Positions 10,001-18,729 of a stretch of 40,373 nt of DNA are shown here, piece by piece. The notes beneath the pieces were generated by a model, which was not told where the DNA came from, made no database searches, and worked only from the letters and a program-made list of their open reading frames with translations. The translations under genes were made by a program, and so were the position numbers. The stretch is from a virus: positions 1 through 40,373 of IMG/VR virus record IMGVR_UViG_3300017737_000019. The stretch is one strand, 5' to 3'. Position 1 is the stretch's first letter. Every line of letters starts with the position of its first letter.

Positions 10001-13000
10001 GAAAAAGACAAAGGTAAGCTTATAGTTCGTACTTATCATCCTAATACTAAAAAAACAAAATTAAATGATATTTTAAAAACAAAAAAAGAACGTAAACATT
10101 TTACGTTTGACCAACAAGAGTTTTTAAAACTTACAGGTATTGATAAATTAGGTTCAAAGTCTAAAAAAATGTGGAAAGAACTACACGAAGATATGTTTAA
10201 AAGTAACTATCTATATGACCCTAAAGGTCAGTTTAAAAGTGCATTAGACTTAGTTAAACGTAGTAGTTTACTTTCAAGTAAAGATTATGCATTAAATGCT
10301 AACAAATTTAAAGATTTTACTCCAGACGGAAAATTAGATGTTATTTTTGTTGATGATGTTGCAAGTGCAAAAGACCCAAACAATCCTATTAAGCCTGAAA
10401 CATACAACGTTAAACGAATTGGTAAAGATGGTAAGGAAGTTGTTGAAAAAAGAGTACATGAAAGTGACGTAGATGGTTATATAGTACTTCATACTGAATT
10501 ATTTAATAAAATAGTAAAAGACATGGGGTTAGACCCTACAACATCCCACATTAAGCCTACTATAGCTACAGAAATAGATGGCAAGTTATTTTTATTAAAA
10601 GGCGGAATACATCCCTCACAAAAAGGATTTGATGCAGTAATGCCAAATAAAGGTAGTATGATTGTTATGACATCGGCTGCTAAAGTAAATCCTGGCAAAA
10701 CTTATACTGCATATCCAAATAAGAAAAATGAGTACAAATTTTATAAAGATGGTAAAGAAACAATACCTGAAACAACAAAAATTAATATAGATGATTTACG
10801 AATTAATTTTGGAGTATATGGAGATAAACACGCTTTAAGCCCTGTATCAATTAAAAGACAGATGCATAGCACTCTTGCAGGATTAAATATAACTGCAAAA
10901 CAACAACAAGCATTAATGCAAATATTTAAAGATTCTTATTTAGGCATTGAAAAACAAAATAAATACGTACAAGAAATGCTTGATAATCCTAACTTAAAAG
11001 TACCTGCAGATTTTAACATTAGCAGAATAGGGCATAAACAAGTAGCCGATATTTTAAATAGCAATTCAAAAAGCCCTGTAGTTAAAAAATTAGTAGATGA
11101 TATATTTAAAATAAATAGTGAGCGTAAACGAAGCGAGTCTTCAGAAATTGATGACATTGATTTAATGGAATCAAAGAATTACGCTGATAGAATTGCAAAA
11201 GAATTTAAAGACACAGATTATAATGCATTGGCAGTACGCTTTTTAGAAGACCAATCAGGAAACTTTAACGATGCAGTATTGCGATACGTTACAGATAAGT
11301 ATTTAAATCCTCAATACGATTTTAGTGCATCTTCATGGGTAGCTGGTAATCATGCTTTGTTTAAAAATAGATTACCTAATAAAGAAATTAGAGAAGATCA
11401 TTTTATGCTTGGTCATAGTATGAAAGATATGAAACACAAAGAATTTGGCACACTTGAAAGAGCTTGGAATGCTTTTCAAGCAATAAAAAAAGATGGTTTT
11501 AAAACAGCAAAAGGAAGTGTTTATATTTTAGAAAAAGGAAATAAAACAACTAGAACTAAAGCAAAAAGACCTGAACATAAAGATTTTGGACTAAAAGAGA
11601 CATCTCTTGCTACTGTGTATTTGACAAAAGATCAAGCGATGCGATTAGCAAGTAAATTTGGTGTACTTAATGCTAATGGTAAAAAATCATTGTCTTTATC
11701 AAAAGATGGTATTTCAGTAAATGGAAAACTTTATGGTGGAGCTGTTAAACCTAAAAAAGGTTTAATGCCTCTTGAGATATGGCAAAAAGATGGGCAATTG
11801 TCAAAATATCATTTGGGGAATAAAATTACTGAACTTTTAAAAGGTGCTAATAAAAAAGAAATACAAAAATTTAAAGACGAACATTTACGTATTGCAGTAA
11901 TGCGTGTACCTAGTCCTGATATTAGTGGTACTAGAGTATTGTATTTTGATGGCTTTACAGGAAAGAAAAATGGTGCATATGATTATGGTACTTATCTTAG
12001 ACAAAAAGACCATTTTAATATTGATGGTGCTGATGTAGATGGTGATAAAGTATTTTTATATCAAGGTATGCCTAAAGAATATTTAGATGGCGTTTATGCT
12101 AAGAAAAACAATTTAGAGCGCAAAGGCATTGCAATTGAAAACAAAGCTAAAAAAAATGACCAATTATATAGTAAAACAAAAGACCCTGTAGCATATAAAA
12201 AAGAATTAGAATACATTAATAGCAGTATATCTCAATACATGCCTAATGCATTAATTCGTTCAGGTAGGTCTGCTAAAATAGGCAAAGATGGTATGGGTAC
12301 AATTGTATCTGCAAAAGAATATTTAAATATCATTTTTAGTGACCTTATAAATAAAGGCGGAATGAAAGAATTTAAATTAAAAAGCAAAGGTGAGGTCTAC
12401 GGAGTTTTAAAAACAGGAGGAATGGATAAAAAAATTCTTGAAAGAGAAAATGGATATAAAGACCATTCGTTAGAAACTTCTTCAAGAACTGCTGATTCTA
12501 GTGGTTATTATAGGCTTATTGATGCTTATAAAATGACAGATATATTATTAAACAAAGGTATGCCTTACGCAAGAGTAATGTTGTTTAAAGGTAAAAAACC
12601 AATGCTAGATAGTAATGGTAAGCAAATAAGTCGTAAGCCAAGCTATGGGGATTTACGAAATATTGAAGAATATGCTGATTTATTTAGAGTTAAGAATAAT
12701 TTATATCGCAGTAAAAATCAAGAAGGTAAAAGACCGAATTTAGATGCAGTGCAAAATAATTTGCGTGCATTTAGCGAACTTAATATAAAGCACCAATCTA
12801 GCCTTACTGAATTAGGAAGTGCATTTGGCAAACCTGAAAATTTAATTAATACAAATTTAATACGACCTGAAACTATTAATTTTAATAAATACAATCGTTT
12901 TGTACGTGAGTTTCAAGGAGGTTTTAAAGACCCTAGTTTATTAAAATTTATTCGTAGAATGAAAATTACCATTGTTCCTGATTTGGGTCAACGCAGATAT

Positions 13001-16000
13001 GATAAAACAGATAGTAAAAAACCTGTAAAAGAAACTACATATAAATCAAATGATCTTATGGACGCTACAAGCGTATTAATTCAAAACAAAGCTGGTGAGC
13101 GTTTATATAACGACATGATTAAAAATGGTTATAAAGAAGCAGACTTTATTGAGTTTGCAGACAGAATATCATTAGAGGCAATTAGTTCTAAAGATGATTA
13201 TGCAAAAATACGTTCTATTGACCCTTCATTACGTAAAAATAAAAAAGTACGTACTACTGAAGACGCAGAAGAACAAATAAGGGCAAGGCGTAATGAAATA
13301 TACGAAACTGCAAAAGAATTAGGCATAAGTCCTATCAATGCATCTAGATATTTTGATATGTATATGCTTGGCAGTTTATATCCTCAAACTAGAACGCAAA
13401 AAGAATTACGCATTGTACACGAAAATAAATTAAAAGAAGCTCAAAAAGCTCCTAATACATTGCGTAATGGCAAGTTTAATAAAAACAAGCAATTAACTAT
13501 TAAAAGATTAACAGAAGAATTAGATAATTTTAAAAAATATTACAATAAAACAAGTAGGCATAATTATCCATATCTAAGTAATGAAATACCAAACTCTAGT
13601 AAACGATTTTTTATGAATACGTTTAGTCAAATTTTTGATAAAGCAGTTATGCCTAAGATAAAAACAGAAGTTGAAAAAGCTAGTGTAAATCCTGTTATGG
13701 ATAACGTTAATAAAAAAGGAGCTGAAACAACTCAACAAAAAGACCAAGGAATAAAAGAAAAGTTTGAAGAATTATTGCCACATAAAAATCTTTTTGATTT
13801 AAAAGTATCAGATAAAAGCACTAAAGTACCCGCAGATGTAAAAGCAGATGCTAAACGTATTGTAGAGGCATTTAAAAAGTTTCCAGAACATTCATTAGAT
13901 GATATAAATGGCATGTTTATTGACATGATTAAAGATAGAGATAGAGTTGGATATGGTATTGAAGAAGCTACTTATGCAGATTTAAAACATTTTGCTAATG
14001 CATTGGAAGAGATTGTTTACAATAGACCTAAAGGCGATAAAGTTTCTTGGGCTGATAAATATTTATTTCCTCAACGGGTTGCAGAAAAACAATTTACACA
14101 TGATTTTAGCATTCCAGTAGTTAAGGAAGTCAATTTTAGAGATGCTAAAGGTAAGCTTGGCAGAACAAGTATTAAAGTGCCATTAGGTACAATGCAACAT
14201 TTACAAAATAGTTTTGGTAGTATTTATACTCTTCAAAATATAGTTACAAATATTGCACAAGAAGAACGTGATGCATTTTTTACATGGCGCGCTCCTATAC
14301 TAGACAAACCTAATGGAGTTGGTGAAGCTAATAGGTTGCATCAAGCAGCAATGACTAGGTGGCTTAGAAATGAAGGCAAAAGCGAACTTGACAAAGAATA
14401 CAATTGGAAAGAATGGAAAGAAAACGAAGCATTATATAATTCATTAAAAAACAATACATACGATACAATTGTTAAAGGGCAAAGAATTGAAGTAACTGGT
14501 GAGAAGTTAATGCGTACTATTGCAGAGCAAAACGATGCATTTTTAACTAAAGTATATAATGGGTTAGTTAAATCAAATTTAGATTTCAGTTTAATAGATG
14601 TGTATTCGTTATCTGGAGAAAAAGGTCAAACACCTAATTACGAAGCGTTTAACAAGCAAAATAGTTTTATGAAATACAACGCTAAAACAGGCAGAGTAAA
14701 TCTTGAATTTTTAGAAAACAAATATTTAAAACCTTTAGCAGAAAATGGAAGACACATATTAAAACAATTAGGTAAAAATGGATTTACAGCTGAATTATTA
14801 GGTCGTATACGTTACGAACAACAATTAGAATCCTTTGCAAGTAAAAAGCCTTTAAATCAGCAAAAAGCATATAGAGAAAGATATAGACAAAAATTTAAAT
14901 TAAGTGATAGTATAGAATTTGAAGGGTATAGAGACAATGGCACTTTTTTTAAAGGTGTTGGTGAAGTTAAAGGTAGATATTTCCCACGAATGTTTCATGG
15001 CGATACAAAAGCAAGTAAAATTAAACTGCAAACGTTTATGGAAAATAAGCGTATAGAGTTAAGAAAACAGTTAGAACAAAAATATACATATGATCCATCG
15101 CTAACTAAAGAACAACGTGAAGCTAATTCAAAAATACCAATAGATAAACGTTTTGAGTTAAAGAATAGTGATTTTAAACGAATTGAAAATACAACAACTC
15201 AAGAATCACAAGACGCTATGTATAAACAGATTATTAATGAAAAGATAGCTGAACTTGAAACAATGTTTGAAGCACAATTAGGTAAATCATTAACATTAGA
15301 TAATGGTAGTGGGCAAGAAGGTGCTGATTATTTATGGTCAAAATATCAAAATAAAGAACACGCTGAAAGGCAAGGTCACTTTTCAAAACCTGGCAGTGGT
15401 CAGTCAAGAGGTGAAGAGCCTATGCCTGGAGCTAGTTATGATTTTAAAGTAATTGAAGCTTATCAAGAACAATGGATTAATTCATTTTTTAAAAATGCTA
15501 CATCATTAATAGGTAAAAGAGCAATAGATAGGTACGTTGAGTTAAATCCATTAAAAGACAAAGAAGCTACAGAAGGTTGGGCTAATCTTATGAGAGATTA
15601 TACTACAGATGTATTAGGTCAGCCATCTATGTATAATCCTAAAACATTTGGACTTAAAAAAGCAGAAATTGCAAAATACGAAGCAATTATCAAAGCATAC
15701 GACAGAGAAAGAAAAGGTAAAAAACTTAAATTTAAAACAGTAGAAAAAATATTTGAAAATAGAGCTGAAGATATAGCTCAAAAAATGGCTCAAGGCAAAG
15801 AGTTTACAATATCTGATGCTATGAAAGAACGTGCTGAATCTGAATTAGCAAAAAACAAAAAGTTTCAAACATGGGATAAACGGTTATTTTATTACGTAAC
15901 AGATGAAGCTGGAATTAATGCTTTAGATAAAGTAAGTACAAAACTATGGGGTAGAAAAGATAAACCTAAATTACCTTTTTATGGAGAACTACCAAAAAGT

Positions 16001-17212
16001 CCAGAAGCTAGAAGACAAACACTATCAAGAATATTGCATAAAATAGGAGCATCAGAAGCTAAATGGCAGTTAATTACATTGTTATCACACCCTAAAACAG
16101 CAGTAGCTAACATGTTTGGCGGTAGTCACAATACAATAGCAAGTGCAGGTTTATATAATTTTGCTACTGCATCTTTTAACAAAAAACGTTTATTAGCTAC
16201 CACATTTAAAGGAACAAAACTTAATGATGGTACTGAAATAACAACATCAGAACATTTACGTAGGTTTGCTGAAGAAAGTGGAGCGCATGAAACGTTTTAC
16301 GTAACAGAAGCATCATTAGAACGTAAGTTTGCAGGTAAAGAAGCAAAAGAGTTTGTAAGAGAAGTTCAAGAAAGCCTTAAAAACAACGCTAATCTTTCTG
16401 AAGCTGATGTTTTTTCCATTGCTAAGAAATATAAAGTAACAGATGCTATTACTAACATTGCTGCAATACCAATGCGTATATCTGAGAAAAAATTAAGAAC
16501 AGATAGTTTCTTTGCACACTATTTAAACGCATATAACAACCTTAAAGATTTTATACCAAACATTAAACACAATGATCCATACGTTATTAATATGGCATTA
16601 AAAGGAGTAGAAGCAACACAGTTTTTATATCATAGTGCATTTAGACCTAATTATAGTAGAACTGCAATTGGTAAAATGATGACACGTTTTCATCCTTTTG
16701 CATGGAACTCAGTACGTTTTAGAAGGCAAACATATCAACGTGCTGCTAGGTATGGATTTAAGCCAGGAACTGATTCTTTTAATAAATTTAAACGATTAGC
16801 TACATTAGATATGTTTGCATTATCATTAGCTAATATGTTTACTAGTAGCGTTTTTGATGCAACAGTACCACCTCCGTTAAATTGGATGCAAGATACTGCT
16901 GATTGGCTTTTTGGTGATGAGCGTGAAAGAGAAAGAGCTTTCTTTTCTTCATGGCCTCATCCTGTATTAGCACCATTACAAATAGTAACTCCACCTATTG
17001 CTAGATACCCTATGACATTAATTAATGCTACTATTAATGGCAATTGGGAACGTTTTGCAGATTATTATTTATATACGTTTTTTCCATTTGGAAGGTTAGG
17101 ACGTAGTGTAGTTAAAACAATGGAAACACCTGAAATGTGGGTAGAGCAAATGACAGGCATACCTATACATGGCATTGGCAGAGAAAAAAGAAATCTAGTA
17201 GAATCTGAGTAA
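7088..17212 (+). CDS. Giant 3374-aa virion protein with RNA-polymerase-like (DxDGD) core
   Basis: One uninterrupted frame of 3374 codons, a quarter of the window, beginning 5 nt after the previous stop with no clear SD. Residues 55-230 hold Gly/Ala-rich hydrophobic stretches suited to membrane insertion. The middle carries three ordered motifs: D1129-G1130-Y with K1156-P and L1170-K1171-G-G; R1606-V-P1608-S-P; and G-A-D1649-V-D1651-G-D1653-K. This order and spacing resemble the two double-psi beta-barrels of multisubunit-type RNA polymerases, where a lysine-bearing barrel precedes an RxP...DxDGD barrel (DFDGD in beta', YonO and crAss-like virion RNAPs). Near the C-terminus H3001-PKTAVANMFGG resembles domains of giant phage 'polyvalent' proteins. 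Position after two ejection proteins implies it is packaged and injected. The polymerase call is a motif-level inference; DxDGD could instead bind calcium in a structural protein. Confidence 0.6.
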   Translation: MDQNQLAQYINAYRVSPHLFNDDEVDELTKYAKEANINFNRNMDVEESKQSGVVSQFIGGVAEGFLGPLNIFGGSTKDPVTSAQQISRSIGSLIGFVPGLLGGPIKAGGTLVAKAGKKVLGRKIEAIGGALMLESIPIRAANKILGKEVGEGVLAKYGGNAGQIADSFLKGNTVMGNVAQSAVHLGTASAVSEFWKGPDAVKDSFIHGAIAGGAFGTIGNYKLLIEKAIGAPSPIVRKFAESKLREGIAKGLAGSAFQGGMATMHGADTATQIYEYALGAYFGSVHPSVHQKIGREYFNKYSADRSKMNYKMLEDPEFNSLPSDARAEVKSIHDKYVGERFDQVAKTMNGIDPFDVSKGAQELRNAFAEERYENYSTRNKKSREDMTAKDELEAQKEIVAEHEELGNIIQEGTRIGEEIATIKPDKLEGETKRIYDTLTKEQVEQIKEGNYDLIYNEFGKRNEFFSELENKYTGQDFIRQHEDARIQSELDSDPVLRRFFNDVNTQVQSKEGNELTHLEIADKVVKANELVKKKLGEQKERQQTGESLEKSSAGMKVGDNFNANFKQKVRRFESDSSLEPGKSVVGRIFKNGDILVYEGTKKLNSKERNKLIKKEISEAEKQWFQTEKSLIEGGFSKEQISKAKNKIPELRSDYLKNRTKNLKEQETGKNTKLEKTTSKEDAKLLEIKNKIASLRKKDGSISKEDLPELQRLQKEIVKRQGFLNTDTTGSKQRIQNIKPEKMPLIDKLVEKEITDGIRKNKNPDSVQNKVAEILKSEGMYVSDMNTLSLYIKNRINNGETIGNNKESFGVWRQGETSKIKQSPKQTDPLKQEFDRYELFKNEVYKELAVKPTDTIDRALTQSYERFRQNKKQYHSAFDLDSGQLNKIEEYSNNVRKVLSHPMLPHEKIYKHGNTYVIDEIIQNGKSYDPLATKIRFENNELIVDHILSPEKMADLMVQVAKKTKSQYIWTPEKDKGKLIVRTYHPNTKKTKLNDILKTKKERKHFTFDQQEFLKLTGIDKLGSKSKKMWKELHEDMFKSNYLYDPKGQFKSALDLVKRSSLLSSKDYALNANKFKDFTPDGKLDVIFVDDVASAKDPNNPIKPETYNVKRIGKDGKEVVEKRVHESDVDGYIVLHTELFNKIVKDMGLDPTTSHIKPTIATEIDGKLFLLKGGIHPSQKGFDAVMPNKGSMIVMTSAAKVNPGKTYTAYPNKKNEYKFYKDGKETIPETTKINIDDLRINFGVYGDKHALSPVSIKRQMHSTLAGLNITAKQQQALMQIFKDSYLGIEKQNKYVQEMLDNPNLKVPADFNISRIGHKQVADILNSNSKSPVVKKLVDDIFKINSERKRSESSEIDDIDLMESKNYADRIAKEFKDTDYNALAVRFLEDQSGNFNDAVLRYVTDKYLNPQYDFSASSWVAGNHALFKNRLPNKEIREDHFMLGHSMKDMKHKEFGTLERAWNAFQAIKKDGFKTAKGSVYILEKGNKTTRTKAKRPEHKDFGLKETSLATVYLTKDQAMRLASKFGVLNANGKKSLSLSKDGISVNGKLYGGAVKPKKGLMPLEIWQKDGQLSKYHLGNKITELLKGANKKEIQKFKDEHLRIAVMRVPSPDISGTRVLYFDGFTGKKNGAYDYGTYLRQKDHFNIDGADVDGDKVFLYQGMPKEYLDGVYAKKNNLERKGIAIENKAKKNDQLYSKTKDPVAYKKELEYINSSISQYMPNALIRSGRSAKIGKDGMGTIVSAKEYLNIIFSDLINKGGMKEFKLKSKGEVYGVLKTGGMDKKILERENGYKDHSLETSSRTADSSGYYRLIDAYKMTDILLNKGMPYARVMLFKGKKPMLDSNGKQISRKPSYGDLRNIEEYADLFRVKNNLYRSKNQEGKRPNLDAVQNNLRAFSELNIKHQSSLTELGSAFGKPENLINTNLIRPETINFNKYNRFVREFQGGFKDPSLLKFIRRMKITIVPDLGQRRYDKTDSKKPVKETTYKSNDLMDATSVLIQNKAGERLYNDMIKNGYKEADFIEFADRISLEAISSKDDYAKIRSIDPSLRKNKKVRTTEDAEEQIRARRNEIYETAKELGISPINASRYFDMYMLGSLYPQTRTQKELRIVHENKLKEAQKAPNTLRNGKFNKNKQLTIKRLTEELDNFKKYYNKTSRHNYPYLSNEIPNSSKRFFMNTFSQIFDKAVMPKIKTEVEKASVNPVMDNVNKKGAETTQQKDQGIKEKFEELLPHKNLFDLKVSDKSTKVPADVKADAKRIVEAFKKFPEHSLDDINGMFIDMIKDRDRVGYGIEEATYADLKHFANALEEIVYNRPKGDKVSWADKYLFPQRVAEKQFTHDFSIPVVKEVNFRDAKGKLGRTSIKVPLGTMQHLQNSFGSIYTLQNIVTNIAQEERDAFFTWRAPILDKPNGVGEANRLHQAAMTRWLRNEGKSELDKEYNWKEWKENEALYNSLKNNTYDTIVKGQRIEVTGEKLMRTIAEQNDAFLTKVYNGLVKSNLDFSLIDVYSLSGEKGQTPNYEAFNKQNSFMKYNAKTGRVNLEFLENKYLKPLAENGRHILKQLGKNGFTAELLGRIRYEQQLESFASKKPLNQQKAYRERYRQKFKLSDSIEFEGYRDNGTFFKGVGEVKGRYFPRMFHGDTKASKIKLQTFMENKRIELRKQLEQKYTYDPSLTKEQREANSKIPIDKRFELKNSDFKRIENTTTQESQDAMYKQIINEKIAELETMFEAQLGKSLTLDNGSGQEGADYLWSKYQNKEHAERQGHFSKPGSGQSRGEEPMPGASYDFKVIEAYQEQWINSFFKNATSLIGKRAIDRYVELNPLKDKEATEGWANLMRDYTTDVLGQPSMYNPKTFGLKKAEIAKYEAIIKAYDRERKGKKLKFKTVEKIFENRAEDIAQKMAQGKEFTISDAMKERAESELAKNKKFQTWDKRLFYYVTDEAGINALDKVSTKLWGRKDKPKLPFYGELPKSPEARRQTLSRILHKIGASEAKWQLITLLSHPKTAVANMFGGSHNTIASAGLYNFATASFNKKRLLATTFKGTKLNDGTEITTSEHLRRFAEESGAHETFYVTEASLERKFAGKEAKEFVREVQESLKNNANLSEADVFSIAKKYKVTDAITNIAAIPMRISEKKLRTDSFFAHYLNAYNNLKDFIPNIKHNDPYVINMALKGVEATQFLYHSAFRPNYSRTAIGKMMTRFHPFAWNSVRFRRQTYQRAARYGFKPGTDSFNKFKRLATLDMFALSLANMFTSSVFDATVPPPLNWMQDTADWLFGDERERERAFFSSWPHPVLAPLQIVTPPIARYPMTLINATINGNWERFADYYLYTFFPFGRLGRSVVKTMETPEMWVEQMTGIPIHGIGREKRNLVESE

Positions 17213-17354
17213 TTCCACCCCTAGTACCACCCTTATTTTTTTATATTAATAATTTATACTAAATTAAATCGTGTAATATTGTAAATGTAGGAGGCTTGTC
17301 ATAGCCACTAAGTGTATAAAGTAGAGTTTGTTATGGTTATTTATATGAGGGAAA

Positions 17355-17371
17355 TGCAGTCTTAGACTGCA
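17355..17371. repeat. Perfect palindrome TGCAGTC-TTA-GACTGCA next to attP core
   Basis: A 7-bp stem with 3-nt loop whose right arm contains the left anticodon-stem half (CTGCA) of the attP core. It could give extra integrase contacts or extrude as a hairpin. It is not part of the tRNA homology. Confidence 0.6.
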
Positions 17372-17413
17372 ATGGGGTTGCAGGGGTCGCAGGTTCAAAT
17401 CCTGTCGCTCCGA
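17367..17413 (+). other. attP: attP core: 3' half of tRNA-Pro(GGG)
   Basis: The sequence folds as the 3' half of a tRNA. The anticodon stem is CTGCA (17367-17371) with TGCAG (17379-17383), and the 7-nt loop ATGGGGT has anticodon GGG at 17374-17376, T33 and purine 37. It is followed by variable loop GGGTC, T-stem GCAGG/CCTGT with loop TTCAAAT, then the 3' acceptor strand CGCTCCG and discriminator A at 17413. No D-arm or matching 5' acceptor strand (CGGAGCG) lies upstream, so this is a fragment, not a gene. Tyrosine integrases that cross over in the anticodon loop carry exactly this piece so that the target tRNA is rebuilt after integration. The anticodon-stem inverted repeat around a 7-bp loop would be the core sites. 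Confidence 0.85.
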
Positions 17414-17488
17414 CTCTCGACAAAACTGCTTTTTTTACTTTTGGCATTATGGCTCATAGCCACATCATAGCCACAAAAGGAGTGATTT

Positions 17489-18397
17489 ATGCCTTTAAAA
17501 GAGAATTTGGTCAAAGATCAATGGGGTAATATATATTATCGAAAGCAGATTGATAAAAAGCGCATTATTTTACCTGCTTATACTAAAAAAGATAAAATAG
17601 CCAATAAGTTGCATTCAGCTTTAGAGTACCAAGCTTTAAATGAATACTACAATCCAAAAGTAAGAGTAGATAACATTAGTTTTAAAAAGCTTGTTAAGCT
17701 ATTCTTAAATGATAAAGAGAATAATTCAAAATGGGCTAATGCAACAAAAGAAACATATACATATGTATTAAAAGCATATGTTAAAAACGGAGTATTGCCA
17801 AAAAATAAACAAACAGCAGTAGGGTACATCGCTAGAATAAATGCATGTATTAATTGGGGTACACGTAAAAAGTACAATACAAAAGAAAAGCTTAGAAAGA
17901 TTCCAAAAAGAATAGGAAGAACTAGAGTTTTTAATGATAAGGAATTAGCTTTAATAATGAACAGTCATCCTAATGCTGATTTACAAGAGTTTTTTAACTT
18001 TGCTTATTATACAGGTGCAAGACGTGGTGAGATATGTAATCTTAAAGCACAACAAATACATCCTACATATATTGAAGTAAAAGGCAAATCAGATAAGCGT
18101 ATTATTAAATTAAATAGTCAAGCTAGACACATACTGTTTTCTAGAGAAAAACTATGGGGCTACAAAGGTGATTTTGTGAGTAAAAAGTTTAAGGCATACC
18201 TAAGGCAGCTTAACATAAAAGACGCACAATTTCATGACCTACGCAGGACATTTGGCTTTAATCTTATTAAAAAGGGATTACCTATTTACACAGTTAGTAA
18301 ATTGTTAGGGCATAGCAGTATTAACATAACAGAAAGCCATTATGCTCCTTTATTAGTAAGTGACATTGAAGAATTTAAGTTGCCTACTGGCAGTTAG
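17489..18397 (+). CDS. int: Tyrosine site-specific integrase
   Basis: A 302-aa tyrosine recombinase with the complete catalytic set: R178 in YYTGARRGEI, K200 in the beta-hairpin (VKGKSDKR), H249-x-x-R252 in HDLRRTFG, H275 in LLGHSS, and the nucleophile Y285 in ITESHYAPL. The N-terminal ~60 residues look like an arm-binding domain and residues 63-140 the core-binding SAM-like domain. It integrates and, with a directionality factor, excises the phage genome at the adjacent attP in tRNA-Pro. AAAGGAG precedes the ATG. The gene is transcribed rightward and converges on the leftward early operon, overlapping the last gene of that operon by 14 nt. No excisionase is recognised; one of the small leftward genes could serve. 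Confidence 0.95.
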   Translation: MPLKENLVKDQWGNIYYRKQIDKKRIILPAYTKKDKIANKLHSALEYQALNEYYNPKVRVDNISFKKLVKLFLNDKENNSKWANATKETYTYVLKAYVKNGVLPKNKQTAVGYIARINACINWGTRKKYNTKEKLRKIPKRIGRTRVFNDKELALIMNSHPNADLQEFFNFAYYTGARRGEICNLKAQQIHPTYIEVKGKSDKRIIKLNSQARHILFSREKLWGYKGDFVSKKFKAYLRQLNIKDAQFHDLRRTFGFNLIKKGLPIYTVSKLLGHSSINITESHYAPLLVSDIEEFKLPTGS

Positions 18398-18725
18398 GGC
18401 AAGTTACATTAGGTTTAGGCAATCTATCGTAATTGTCCCAATATTGAACTGCTTTTATTTTTCTGTGTTTAATTGGTTTTAAAAAAAAGTTCCACGTTTT
18501 ATTGCAAATTGTACACTTTTGAAGTGGGTAACGACTTTCTTTTATTTTTCCTAAAGCACGTACACTGTTAATGTGTCTTATATATGCTTTATCAAACCAT
18601 TCTTCGCTAAAATAATGTTGTAATGTTAATATTTCAGCTTTTGTTTTTGATTCGTATTCCTCTTGTACGAATCTATCTCTGGAAATCCGACCCTCAAGCA
18701 TATAGCTCTCAGGTCGGTTTTTCAT
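18384..18725 (-). CDS. Small zinc-ribbon protein
   Basis: A 113-aa protein with CTIC (C71, C74) and CPNC (C109, C112) near its C-terminus, a four-cysteine zinc ribbon with a 34-residue loop. The N-terminal 60 residues are charged and helical. It shares the arrangement CxxC-x-K-x-W ... Y-x-D-x-x-P ... CxxC-terminus with the 74-aa product at 19068-19292, so the two are probable paralogues. AAAGGAT lies before the ATG. It is the last gene of the leftward operon. DNA binding or protein adaptor activity is plausible for the fold, but no function is assigned. Confidence 0.75.
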   Translation of the reverse strand: MKNRPESYMLEGRISRDRFVQEEYESKTKAEILTLQHYFSEEWFDKAYIRHINSVRALGKIKESRYPLQKCTICNKTWNFFLKPIKHRKIKAVQYWDNYDRLPKPNVTCPNCQ

Positions 18726-18729
18726 TTTG

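Larger units (their letters stand above)
17299..17474. repeat. Three copies of TCATAGCCAC flanking attP (putative integrase arm-type sites)
   Basis: The 10-mer TCATAGCCAC occurs at 17299-17308, 17454-17463 and 17465-17474, all in the same orientation. One copy lies left of the tRNA-like core and two near-tandem copies (1-nt gap) lie right of it, just before the integrase gene. Lambda-type integrases bind such arm repeats through their N-terminal domain while the catalytic domain binds the core. The copies also overlap the integrase leader, so integrase may autoregulate. The arm-site role is inferred from layout. Confidence 0.65.

Noticed and set aside
12020-12049. DGADVDGDK as an EF-hand/dockerin calcium loop
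   Set aside because: Not fully excluded, but the upstream RVPSP and LLKGG segments in polymerase-like order favour the DPBB reading.
17355-17371. Anticodon arm of a tRNA-Leu
   Set aside because: The stem-loop reads as a perfect palindrome but has C at the position of U33, and the downstream CTGCA/TGCAG arm with anticodon GGG fits the T-arm spacing correctly.
17341-17413. Complete tRNA gene
   Set aside because: No D-arm or 5' acceptor strand (CGGAGCG) upstream; only the 3' half is present, as expected for attP.
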